Under the pieces are notes generated by a model. That model worked only from the letters and a program-made list of their open reading frames with translations. It made no database searches and was not told the origin of the DNA. A stretch of 64,000 nt of DNA from positions 79,337 through 143,336 of the forward strand of contig CAMTXU010000008.1 in NCBI GenBank assembly GCA_947085815.1. Reading direction: 5' to 3'. Below, one piece after another: positions 9,449 through 17,267 of this stretch (the first letter of the stretch is position 1; each line of letters opens with the position of its first letter). Source of the DNA: Fen-1258 sp947085815 (GTDB lineage: Bacteria; Bacteroidota; Ignavibacteria; Ignavibacteriales; Melioribacteraceae). Made by a program: the position numbers and the translations under genes.

Positions 9449-10288
9449 ATGTTAAGAAAAATTATAGAAATTAAAGAAGATAAATGTGATGGCTGCGGAC
9501 AATGTGTTCCAGAATGCCACGAAGGTGCGTTACAAATCATTGACGGTAAAGCACGTTTAATTAGCGATCTTTTTTGTGATGGACTTGGTGCTTGTTTAGG
9601 ACACTGCCCAACTGGGGCACTAACAATTGTAGAGCGCGAAGCCGTGCCATATGACGAGAAGAAAGTAATGGATTACATTGTTAAGGGAGGAACAAACGTA
9701 ATAATTGCTCATCTTAAACACCTGCGCGATCATGAAGAATTTGAATATTTAAGAGAGGGTCTCGAGTATTTACGCGATCACGGAATTGAAAATCCACTTT
9801 CACAAAATGATCTTCAAGAAAAAAAGATTCATTGCGGATGTCCGGGATCTCAAGAGATGGTTATTGAAAATACTAGCGATGCCGTTGACGAAGGTGCGCG
9901 AACTTCTCATTTAAGACAATGGCCGGTTCAATTACATCTTGTATCTCCAAATGCCGCCTATTTTAGAAATTCAGATTTATTGCTGGCTGCCGATTGCTGC
10001 GGTTTTGCTTATCCTGATTTTCATAAAGATTTTTTAAAAGGGAAATCTCTCGCCATCGCTTGTCCAAAACTTGATACCAACAAGCAGGTTTATCTTGATA
10101 AACTTATTACAATGATTACCGAATCAAATCTAAAATCAATTACCATTTTGATTATGCAAGTGCCGTGCTGCAGTGGATTAGCTCAACTTGCTCAACAGGC
10201 TGTAGAGACTGCGGGAAAGAATATTCAGGTTAGTGTTGTTATAATTAGTATTCAGGGAGAAGTTCTTCAGACAATACCAGTTAATTAA
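9449..10288 (+). CDS. Cys-rich 4Fe-4S protein downstream of nosY
   Basis: Cytoplasmic protein of 279 residues with no signal peptide. The N terminus has one full ferredoxin motif (C13, C16, C19, C23 then the next Cys region C43-x5-C49-x3-CP), so the second cluster motif is incomplete. A middle segment and further cysteine clusters (CGCPGS, AADCCGFA, ACPKLDT, VPCCSGLAQ) suggest extra metal or redox sites. Similar proteins occur in anaerobes near Hcp or nitric-oxide-response genes. Lying between nosY and ric, a role in handling NO damage or in electron supply is plausible but not shown. AAAGGAT precedes the ATG. Confidence 0.7.
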   Translation: MLRKIIEIKEDKCDGCGQCVPECHEGALQIIDGKARLISDLFCDGLGACLGHCPTGALTIVEREAVPYDEKKVMDYIVKGGTNVIIAHLKHLRDHEEFEYLREGLEYLRDHGIENPLSQNDLQEKKIHCGCPGSQEMVIENTSDAVDEGARTSHLRQWPVQLHLVSPNAAYFRNSDLLLAADCCGFAYPDFHKDFLKGKSLAIACPKLDTNKQVYLDKLITMITESNLKSITILIMQVPCCSGLAQLAQQAVETAGKNIQVSVVIISIQGEVLQTIPVN

Positions 10289-10316
10289 ATATTATTAGAC
10301 AATAAAGAAGCCGGTT

Positions 10317-11057
10317 ATGAAAAACATAATAGAAAAAAATATAAAAGATATTGTTACGGAAAATTTTCATACTGCAGAATTGTTCGAGAAATATGGAATT
10401 GATTTCTGCTGCAACGGAAACCGCCCTTTAAGAGAAGCTCTTGAAGAGAAAAAAATCTCATACGATAAATTTTTTGAAGAGCTTCACAAGGTGAATATTT
10501 CAGTGGTATCGGATAACCAACGTTATTCGGAATGGGATTTGAATTTTCTCACCGAATATATTGTGAATAATCATCACACATATGTAAAGAGCGCTATTCC
10601 GGAGATAACGGCACATCTTCAAAAAGTATTAAACGCACACGGACCAAAATATTCATACCTCGCGGAAGTTCAGAACACATTTGCACTCGTCGCTAATGAG
10701 ATGAAAAGCCATATGATAAAAGAAGAAAAGATATTGTTTCCGATAGTAAAGTATTTGATAGTATCTCAAAAATTCAAAGAGAAACCCAAAACCGGTGGAT
10801 ACGGAACAATTAAAAACCCGATTAGGCAAATGGAAGCGGAACACGTATCGGCGGGCGGTGCAATGGGAAAAATTAGAACTTTAACAAACAATTATTCTTT
10901 ACCGGAGGATGCCTGCACTACTTTTCAGGTGACGTATAAAGAATTAAACGAATTTGAAAAAGATTTGCATAAACATGTTCATTTAGAAAATAATATACTT
11001 TTTCCACGGGCAATAGAATTTGAAGAAGATCTTATTAAATTGTATTCAAAAATTTGA
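10317..11057 (+). CDS. ric: Ric/ScdA/YtfE-type di-iron Fe-S cluster repair protein
   Basis: Cytoplasmic di-iron protein of 246 residues that restores iron-sulfur clusters damaged by nitric oxide or peroxide. The N-terminal ScdA_N segment contains the conserved FEKYGIDFCCNGNR motif (about residues 23-37). A hemerythrin-like four-helix domain follows, with the metal-ligand pattern NNHHTYV, SHMIKEEKILFP, EAEHVSAG and HVHLENNILFP. Its position after the nos genes, and the nearby Rrf2 regulator, fit a nitrosative-stress function. Confidence 0.93.
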   Translation: MKNIIEKNIKDIVTENFHTAELFEKYGIDFCCNGNRPLREALEEKKISYDKFFEELHKVNISVVSDNQRYSEWDLNFLTEYIVNNHHTYVKSAIPEITAHLQKVLNAHGPKYSYLAEVQNTFALVANEMKSHMIKEEKILFPIVKYLIVSQKFKEKPKTGGYGTIKNPIRQMEAEHVSAGGAMGKIRTLTNNYSLPEDACTTFQVTYKELNEFEKDLHKHVHLENNILFPRAIEFEEDLIKLYSKI

Positions 11058-11067
11058 ATAGTCGCAG

Positions 11068-11835
11068 ATGAAAAATAAATCTGGTGCACTTCTTAAAGCT
11101 GATTCTTTCTATAATGAAATTTCAGAGTTTTACGAAAAGATGATAGACTTTGAAAAGAATTTGGAATTAAGAGTGAATGCGTATAAAAAGATTTTTCCGG
11201 CTGAAGGGAAAACCGCCGATCTGGGTTGCGGCGTCGGTCTCGATTCCCTCGCTCTGGCAATTAATCAACACAAGGTAACCGCATTCGATATTTCTCCAAA
11301 AATGATTGAGGAGACAAAACGTAATGCAATTAAATATAATGTCGATATTACTCCTCACGTTCACTCATTTCAAACAATACCTAAGAGTTTCAATCAAAGA
11401 TTTAATTCTGTTATTTCGGTTGGTAATACAATAGCCCACATTAATTCGAGGCAGTTGAATAGCGCAATTAAGCGGATGTATCAATTACTTCTCCCGGGAG
11501 GTAAAATATTTCTTCATATTCTTAATTATCAGATGATCAAAAAAGAGAATAAAAGAATAAATAATATTGCTAACCGAGACGGGAAAATTATTATTCGTTT
11601 TTACGATTTCCGGAAGAATGATCTCGACTTCAACATTCTCTCCTTTCCACAAAATTCACCAAAGGAATTTCAGTTAGCAACAACAAAGCATTATCCTCAC
11701 TCCGCAAGAGAAATAAAATCGTTTCTCAAAGAAGCTGGATTTATTAAAATAAAATTAATGAAAAATTTTTCCGGTGATAAATTTAACATTAGTGATTCCA
11801 AGGATCTCTTTATTGAAGCATCCAGGAGGTTATAA
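11068..11835 (+). CDS. Class I SAM-dependent methyltransferase
   Basis: Protein of 255 residues with a Rossmann methyltransferase core. Motif I DLGCGVGLDSLAL is near residues 50-62, an acidic end to strand 2 is in TAFDISPKM, and a later SVGNTIAHI segment corresponds to strand 4. The substrate is unknown. It follows ric by 10 bp, so it probably belongs to the same transcript. It ends in a 6-bp convergent overlap with the next gene on the other strand. Confidence 0.8.
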   Translation: MKNKSGALLKADSFYNEISEFYEKMIDFEKNLELRVNAYKKIFPAEGKTADLGCGVGLDSLALAINQHKVTAFDISPKMIEETKRNAIKYNVDITPHVHSFQTIPKSFNQRFNSVISVGNTIAHINSRQLNSAIKRMYQLLLPGGKIFLHILNYQMIKKENKRINNIANRDGKIIIRFYDFRKNDLDFNILSFPQNSPKEFQLATTKHYPHSAREIKSFLKEAGFIKIKLMKNFSGDKFNISDSKDLFIEASRRL

Positions 11836-12429
11836 TTCTCTTTTGCAATAACGGCAGACTTTGGCTTTAGCTTTTATTTTTTCGGCGCAGAAGGGGCATT
11901 CTTTAGTTTCTTCCCCTATTTCACCATCAACCGCATCTGCAAGCTTAAATGCCTGACGATTCATTTGATACTCTTTGTAATTTTCTTGAGCGGCTGAAAG
12001 AGCTTCTTTCAATTTTTGAGGGTATGAAATATTCGTATAGCTTGTCTCCCCCATCTCTGCCGCAGTTTGAATTTGCACATTGCCAAAACCGAGCATTCTT
12101 CCTAAGAGCGACTGCTGATACGAGACATTATTTATTTTATCAATGGGGCTTTCTTTAGAGCTGATTGAGAAAACACCTGATTCGTCAATCACTCTATGGC
12201 TCGTAACCACCCATAGATCAAATTTCCATGAATAGTATTTGAAAGTAAAATAGAGCACTGCGAAGACCGGTACTGTAAAATGCCACCACTGTATTATTTC
12301 CAGTTTTGTATAGATGTAAATAGACGATGCAATAAGTATAAGCGTAACTATCAGAGGAAAAATCAGAACGAACCAATGCTTATGTGTTTCATAAAAAATT
12401 TTTTCTTCTTTCCTTAGCTGAGTTCTCAT
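11830..12429 (-). CDS. Membrane protein with bacterial PH-like domain and C-terminal zinc ribbon
   Basis: Protein of 199 residues with two adjacent N-terminal membrane helices (about 20-65). A YdbS-like bacterial PH domain follows (VVTSHRVIDESG, then KINNVSYQQSLLGRMLGFGNV). The C-terminal treble-clef zinc ribbon is CPFCAEKIKAKAKVCRYC. The family architecture is known but its biochemical role is not. It ends convergently on the methyltransferase gene, and the Rrf2 regulator gene lies 19 bp upstream on the same strand, so the two may be cotranscribed. Confidence 0.75.
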   Translation of the reverse strand: MRTQLRKEEKIFYETHKHWFVLIFPLIVTLILIASSIYIYTKLEIIQWWHFTVPVFAVLYFTFKYYSWKFDLWVVTSHRVIDESGVFSISSKESPIDKINNVSYQQSLLGRMLGFGNVQIQTAAEMGETSYTNISYPQKLKEALSAAQENYKEYQMNRQAFKLADAVDGEIGEETKECPFCAEKIKAKAKVCRYCKREL

Positions 12430-12448
12430 TTATACCTTCATTTGAAAT

Positions 12449-12877
12449 TTAGAGTGAGGCTATTTTGCTGACGGTCTTTTCTTTTAAGTTTTCCAGAGTC
12501 TCTTCGCTTAACATTCGAAATGCTTCCTCCCTTAGTTTCCCCCATTGATGATGTACTGGGCATGGTGTTTCGTGAGAGCAGCCGGGAAAACCCAGAACAC
12601 ATGATTTGAATACATCCAATCCGTCAATAGCTTCCACAATATCAATTAATTTTATCTGATCCGATGCTTTAGCTAAAAAGAATCCTCCTCTTTTTCCCTT
12701 TTTTGATCCTACAATGCCGCTGCTTGTTAGAATCTGAAGAACCTTAGAGACAAATTCCTTTGGTACTTTTAATTCTTTCGAAACCTCTTCCGCGTTATAG
12801 ATTTTCTTCTCTTTAGCAGATAAAAACAGGACTGCCTGTATTCCAAGTTCACAAGCTTTTGAAAAAAATACTGTCAT
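12449..12877 (-). CDS. Rrf2-family regulator with three cysteines (NsrR-like)
   Basis: DNA-binding regulator of 142 residues. The N-terminal winged helix is typical of Rrf2 (AEEVSKELKVPKEFVSKVLQ then GKRGGFFLAK). The cluster-binding loop has C93-x6-C100-x5-C106, close to the three-cysteine pattern that holds an Fe-S cluster in NsrR and IscR. It is not part of an isc operon, and it sits next to ric and nos. A nitric-oxide-sensing, NsrR-like role is therefore the best guess. GGGAG precedes the start codon. Confidence 0.85.
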   Translation of the reverse strand: MTVFFSKACELGIQAVLFLSAKEKKIYNAEEVSKELKVPKEFVSKVLQILTSSGIVGSKKGKRGGFFLAKASDQIKLIDIVEAIDGLDVFKSCVLGFPGCSHETPCPVHHQWGKLREEAFRMLSEETLENLKEKTVSKIASL

Positions 12878-12993
12878 GATCTCCCGCTGAATGTTGTTTA
12901 TATAAAGATAAAGATTCTACTTCTATTTATCATTTAATTTGATCTCATTTCCGACAAATTACATTACTCAAAAAACACGGCGGGGAAGATCAA

Positions 12994-13021
12994 AAACGGC
13001 GTTACCTTTATAGCGCCGTTT
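12994..13021 (-). terminator. Rho-independent terminator after rlpA
   Basis: A perfect 8-bp GC-rich stem, AAACGGCG with CGCCGTTT, has a 12-base loop. Read on the minus strand it is followed by a run of T (plus-strand A run at 12992-12996). It lies about 95 bp beyond the rlpA stop codon in the direction of transcription. Confidence 0.7.
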
Positions 13022-13085
13022 CGAGAACGTTTATCTTGCTTTATTTCTTACAAAGGATCAAAAAATTTATTGACGTATAATAAGT

Positions 13086-13104
13086 ACCCCGGTGGGCCCG
13101 GGGT
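13086..13104 (-). other. Short GC hairpin just after rlpA
   Basis: ACCCCGG and CCGGGGT form a 7-bp stem with a 5-base loop, starting 10 bp past the rlpA stop codon on the minus strand. There is no T run, so it is probably a transcript-stabilising stem or the first part of a two-hairpin end. Confidence 0.5.
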
Positions 13105-13113
13105 CATTTAGAA

Positions 13114-13596
13114 CTAATTAAGTGTGTTTATTAGAGATTTGTCTGAGTTAAGAAGAACTTCTTCGACTTTCACTTTTACTACGCCTCTTCTCATCATTCC
13201 AAGTGCAAGAGCTGTACCTTTGGATAAATCCAATTCGCGTCCTTCTATGTATGGTCCTCTATCATTAATTCTGACAATTACAGATTTGCCATTTCTGAGA
13301 TTTGTAACTTGAAGGATTGTGCCAAAGGATAAAGATTTATGTGCTGCCGTGAATGCCATCTGGTTATATTGTTCTCCGTTAGCCGTTGTTTTACCATGGA
13401 AGCGCGGTCCATACCAGGATGCCGTCATCACTCCCATTTGGTTAAAGCTAACAGTTGTCATGCTTGGTTCAGCATCTCTGCTTACAATTATTTTAGATGC
13501 ACCACTATTCTCGCTGGCAGAGGTATCCCCAAAGCCAATAAAGCCAACGCTGATGGTTGTGAGAAGAATGATGAAACCTATTTTTAACTTACGCAA
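13114..13596 (-). CDS. rlpA: RlpA-family septal/peptidoglycan lytic protein
   Basis: Exported protein of 160 residues with an N-terminal signal peptide (about 1-27) and a double-psi beta-barrel domain. It contains the RlpA hallmarks TASWYGPRFHGKTTANGE, MAFTAAHKSLSFGT and VRINDRGPYIEGRELDLS, including the catalytic-type Asp. It lacks the SPOR domain found in E. coli RlpA, so it is a minimal version. The start is a TTG with AACGAGG placed 6-7 bases upstream; no ATG fits the signal peptide. Confidence 0.88.
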   Translation of the reverse strand: MRKLKIGFIILLTTISVGFIGFGDTSASENSGASKIIVSRDAEPSMTTVSFNQMGVMTASWYGPRFHGKTTANGEQYNQMAFTAAHKSLSFGTILQVTNLRNGKSVIVRINDRGPYIEGRELDLSKGTALALGMMRRGVVKVKVEEVLLNSDKSLINTLN

Positions 13597-13671
13597 ATAT
13601 TACCTCGTTTTAATTGAACATACCGTTTAAGTTTGAGTAAAGGGAAAACTTCAGTAGAAATACAGGTGGTG

Positions 13672-14004
13672 TTAATTCCTAAGTTGAGAAGTGAACCAAA
13701 AGTCGGTTCGTCTGCCACATTCTCTCTCTGCATAGAGTCTTTTAGAGAGTATATAGTGTTTGGGGGAACAGTCTGATTTTTTTTCTATAATGGTGAATTC
13801 ATTTTCGGTTATAAATTTAACTTTGTTCAGTGTAACGGGTTGTTCGCAAATCAAAAAATCAGGCAATATATATCCTTCACCTTTCTGTACTATATTTCCT
13901 GCTTTACTGTCAGATCGGAAGTCGAGAGCGGGGGCAGAGCAGACAGTCCCTGCGCTGATGAGCAAGATTAGAGGTAATATATATTTTAGACCTTTTTGAT
14001 TCAC
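13672..14004 (-). CDS. Small exported protein of unknown function
   Basis: Predicted protein of 110 residues starting at GTG 14004, with a convincing signal peptide (KYILPLILLISAGTVCSA). The mature part is about 87 residues with three Cys (in ICEQP, SDCSP and RECGR), so a disulfide is possible. I do not recognise the family. It is upstream of rlpA on the same strand (75 bp gap). The weak ribosome site and unusual start reduce certainty that it is translated. Confidence 0.55.
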   Translation of the reverse strand: MNQKGLKYILPLILLISAGTVCSAPALDFRSDSKAGNIVQKGEGYILPDFLICEQPVTLNKVKFITENEFTIIEKKSDCSPKHYILSKRLYAERECGRRTDFWFTSQLRN

Positions 14005-14617
14005 TAACTACTCTTTTAAAATAATCTCTAAAATTTGATGCGCTAATTTAACCATTTGTGAGGATACCAGCCAAATGGGCAAGGCGTCTCCGGTCACAAT
14101 CTGAAAAATAATAATGTCGTTTTAGTTCGATTTTCGAACAATCTATAAAAAAAGACAGTTTTTAGAACCTCGCAATTCGTCAAAATCTCCATGAAGTCAG
14201 ACATAAAAAAATGAATCAGAGTGAATGTCTTACATCCAGCCTTTCCTCAAATTACTCCATCATCAAGCAAAGATTATTTAATTAACCAATGGCGGAGCTG
14301 ACCGACCATTCAGAGTGAACGGCAATCCAGGGACCAAATAATGATGCGCGGGTAGAGAGACTTTTGCGTTAGGCATATACTATATCTTGCCCCTCGAAAA
14401 ATTTTATCGCTTCATATCAACTGCAAAGGTTGATCTTTCTTAAGCTGTCTTTTGACACAATCATAAAATTGGAATAATGTACTAACCAATATATTTTTGT
14501 GATGGCGATAGGAGAGCGCAGATTTGAAGCGTGGTTTTCAAAAGCAGATCATTAACGACTCATATAGAGACCGTTTGCGGAAGTGAAATTTTAGCATAAT
14601 TAAAAGAGTGGGAAAAA
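14005..14617. other. 613-bp intergenic region without a recognised gene
   Basis: The region lies between two divergent genes. I see an inverted repeat CCATTTG/CAAATGG at 14052-14078, a small hairpin GTTCG-ATTTT-CGAAC at 14125-14139 and a weak ATCAAC/GTTGAT stem near 14418. No open frame over about 60 codons has coding character, and I recognise no tRNA, riboswitch or known ncRNA. The base composition is more even than in other spacers, so a decayed gene or an RNA gene cannot be excluded. Confidence 0.4.
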
Positions 14618-15613
14618 ATGATCTTCGAAGAGAAGCCTGAGAAAAATAACAACATGGAATGGTGGGCTGACCGCTGCAAAAGAATGCTTGCCGAACAAAA
14701 AAAATCATGGCACTTTTTAAAATCGAATTACGAGAATCTTGAAAAAGTAAAAACCCGCGAGTTTTCATTTGACGATTTTATTGTAAAGGTTCAGCACAAC
14801 CCCCAAAGAATATTTTCTACTTCTGCCGATGTGACGGGCAATAAAATTAAAACCAAAAAATGCACTTTATGCGTAGAGAATCTTCCGGCAGATCAGAATG
14901 GTTTGGCTTATAATAAACATTTTGTTGTTCTTTCCAACCCATTCCCAATCTTTCAGGAACATTTCACGATTTCGAAAACAAATCACACACCTCAAACCAT
15001 CATCGGGAATTTTGCTGAATTTCTTGAAATCTCACGCGCTCTCGGCAAACACTATACTCTTTTTTATAATGGTCCAAAATGCGGTTCTTCCGCACCCGAT
15101 CATATGCACTTTCAAGCGGGAACAAAATTAGTTATGCCAATCGAGTATGAATTTGATAAGATTGTCGGCAAACTATCTCGCGCGGTTATCAGCAACGGTA
15201 AAATTGAAGTCCGGTTTTTCGAAAATCATCTTCGTTATTTTATCTCTTTCGAATCAAGAGACAAGGGCGAATTGCTCTACGCTTTTAAGACTTTTATTAA
15301 CGCCTTTAAGAAGATTTCGCTTCCGCAGAATGAGCCGTTAATGAATTTAATTTCAAGTTATCAAGAAGGCATTTGGAGGCTTTTAATTTTTCCGCGTCAA
15401 AAACACAGACCCGCTCGATTTTCCTTCGAGGATGAGAATCAACTGCTGATAAGTCCCGCGGCAGTTGATATGGGAGGACTATTTATTGCTCCGCGTGAAA
15501 ATGATTTTGAAAAAATAACCAAGGATGATGTAATAGAAATTTTCAAAGAAGTCTCATTAACGAAAGAGTATTTTGAATTCTTACGTAAGAAAATTGGAGA
15601 GATTTTTATATAA
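14618..15613 (+). CDS. DUF4922 HIT-like phosphorylase/nucleotidylyltransferase family protein
   Basis: Protein of 331 residues. A CTLC motif near residue 88 and the segment CGSSAPDHMHFQAG (about 153-166) resemble the His-x-His-x-Gln active-site region of HIT and GDP-galactose-phosphorylase-like enzymes. The NPFPIFQEHFTI and HTPQTI segments also fit that fold. Bacteroidota proteins with this layout are annotated DUF4922. The substrate is unknown; a nucleotide-sugar or dinucleotide phosphorylase is the likeliest guess. It appears to be a single-gene unit. Confidence 0.7.
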   Translation: MIFEEKPEKNNNMEWWADRCKRMLAEQKKSWHFLKSNYENLEKVKTREFSFDDFIVKVQHNPQRIFSTSADVTGNKIKTKKCTLCVENLPADQNGLAYNKHFVVLSNPFPIFQEHFTISKTNHTPQTIIGNFAEFLEISRALGKHYTLFYNGPKCGSSAPDHMHFQAGTKLVMPIEYEFDKIVGKLSRAVISNGKIEVRFFENHLRYFISFESRDKGELLYAFKTFINAFKKISLPQNEPLMNLISSYQEGIWRLLIFPRQKHRPARFSFEDENQLLISPAAVDMGGLFIAPRENDFEKITKDDVIEIFKEVSLTKEYFEFLRKKIGEIFI

Positions 15614-15694
15614 AAATTATTCAAGCGGTCTTAGCATTGCTCTGTTCATCCGACTGACAATTGGCAAACTTTTGCGAAAGCCGGTTCCGGCTTA

Positions 15695-16882
15695 TCATAA
15701 AACCTTTACGGCAATAACACTAAGGTCATCATCCATTTCGCCGCCGGTGTAAGCAAAGATCTCCTTTTGCAGTTGTTCAAGGGAGTCTTCGCTTGAATTT
15801 AATGCGCCTATAAATTTCATAAGCTTATCCTCACCATAAAGCACGCCCTCTTTATTGCGGGCTTCGGTGATTCCGTCTGTAACTAAAAACAACTCATCGC
15901 CGCTATTAAGTTTAATTTCAACATCCTCATATTCGCCGGATTTACTGAATCCAAGAAGAACGCCCTTCGAAATAATTTTTTCTACTTCCTTCGACTTAAA
16001 TATTAACGGGAGATCACCTGCGCCAGAATAACGCGCTGTTTTATTTTTTTTATCCAGAATGATGATAGAAAGTGTTATGAATACTTCCGCAATTCTTTCG
16101 TCTTTGAAGACAGACTCGTTCACTTTGTGTAAAATGTGGCTCGGTTGATAGTCGTTGGATGATTCCAGAACAAACCGTGCGGCACTCCGAACGTAGCCTG
16201 CGTATGCGATTGCAAAATACCAGGCTCCCCAACGCTTTCCCATCACGTCACCAAAAATTATAGCGATGTTATCATCGTCTAATTTAAAATAATCTATAAA
16301 GTCACCACCGGGAATATTTTTAAACGGCATGTGCCAGTGTTTAATTAAAAATCCATCGAATTGCGGAAATTCTTCTGGGACTACTTTCGTTCCCATTGAA
16401 TCTGCTGCCTTCTGAACTTCATCAACCACTTTGACCCGTTCTTTTTCAAGGCTTTTTAGAATTGCGGAAACTTTGGCAATTACAACTTTGGGGCTGGATG
16501 TTTTAATGATGTAGTCTTCAATTTCAAGATCATAGCCGTGAAGTACATCCTCTTCTTCTCCCTTTGCGGTAAGAAATACAAAAGGTATCTGCTTCAGTTC
16601 GGAATTCTCAAGCAGACGCCTGCGAAATTCATATCCATCAACTTCTGGCATCATCACATCACTTATTATTAAATCAGGTCTGATCTTTTCGGCAAGTTCC
16701 AATCCTTCTCGACCGTTGCCTGCAACCTCACATCTGAATCCTGCTTTGGTAAGATTATAGTTGAATAGTTTTGCAATATTAATCTCATCTTCGACAAGCA
16801 ATATTGTGCTTAAGGGTCTTGTATTTTCTTGCACCGCTTGATTCCTAAAATATTTTTTGTATGCTGTTCTTTCCCCCAGCAT
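15695..16882 (-). CDS. REC-SpoIIE (PP2C-type) serine phosphatase response regulator
   Basis: Signalling protein of 395 residues. The receiver domain spans about 25-140 (LLVEDE, phosphoacceptor Asp in DLIISDVMMPEVDG, Lys replaced in the IIKTS segment). After a short linker the RsbU/SpoIIE phosphatase domain begins (PGGDFIDYF, IIFGDVMGKRWGAW, YSGAGDLPLIF, LVTDGITEA, DDDLSVIAVK). Its metal-binding Asp residues are present. It is last in an operon with a histidine kinase, a sigma54 response regulator and a STAS protein. It probably dephosphorylates that STAS antagonist when its receiver is phosphorylated. Confidence 0.9.
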   Translation of the reverse strand: MLGERTAYKKYFRNQAVQENTRPLSTILLVEDEINIAKLFNYNLTKAGFRCEVAGNGREGLELAEKIRPDLIISDVMMPEVDGYEFRRRLLENSELKQIPFVFLTAKGEEEDVLHGYDLEIEDYIIKTSSPKVVIAKVSAILKSLEKERVKVVDEVQKAADSMGTKVVPEEFPQFDGFLIKHWHMPFKNIPGGDFIDYFKLDDDNIAIIFGDVMGKRWGAWYFAIAYAGYVRSAARFVLESSNDYQPSHILHKVNESVFKDERIAEVFITLSIIILDKKNKTARYSGAGDLPLIFKSKEVEKIISKGVLLGFSKSGEYEDVEIKLNSGDELFLVTDGITEARNKEGVLYGEDKLMKFIGALNSSEDSLEQLQKEIFAYTGGEMDDDLSVIAVKVL

Positions 16883-16908
16883 TTTTAATAGTTTGATAGA
16901 TTATTTCT

Positions 16909-17250
16909 TTACTTTTGAAAACTCTTTATTGCGTCTTGCAATTCGCTGTAGGACTCGAACACCCTGAACAGGCGGGTTAATTCAAACATAGATCTGACCG
17001 GGGGTTTAAAGCCAACCAGTTTTAAATCACCGCCCATCTTGGCAACTTTCTTAAGAGTGTTTACTATTACGCCGAGAAAGGTTGAATCGAGGAAGTCAAC
17101 CGCCGTTAGATCAATAATAATTTTATAATAGCCGGCAGATATTTTTTCCGACACGTTAAATTTCAGTTCCTCGGCTTCTTTAAGAGTGGCGCGGTCTAAA
17201 TTAACGATCTCAACAACAATGTCATCAATAACCTCCTCAATAATTTCCAT
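16909..17250 (-). CDS. STAS-domain anti-sigma factor antagonist
   Basis: Cytoplasmic protein of 113 residues, a single STAS domain of the SpoIIAA/RsbV type. The phosphorylatable serine is in VDFLDSTFLGVIV (about residues 53-65). It sits between a sigma54 response regulator and a REC-SpoIIE phosphatase, so it is the probable substrate of that phosphatase. No RsbW-type anti-sigma kinase is encoded nearby. A paralogue with the same DSTFLG motif lies at 23127-23492. Confidence 0.88.
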   Translation of the reverse strand: MEIIEEVIDDIVVEIVNLDRATLKEAEELKFNVSEKISAGYYKIIIDLTAVDFLDSTFLGVIVNTLKKVAKMGGDLKLVGFKPPVRSMFELTRLFRVFESYSELQDAIKSFQK

Positions 17251-17267
17251 ATTTCACCTCACGCTTT

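Noticed and set aside
14125..14139. LexA-type operator GTTCG-ATTTT-CGAAC
   Set aside because: The orientation of the half-sites is reversed compared with GAAC-N4-GTTC LexA boxes, and neighbouring genes are not SOS genes.
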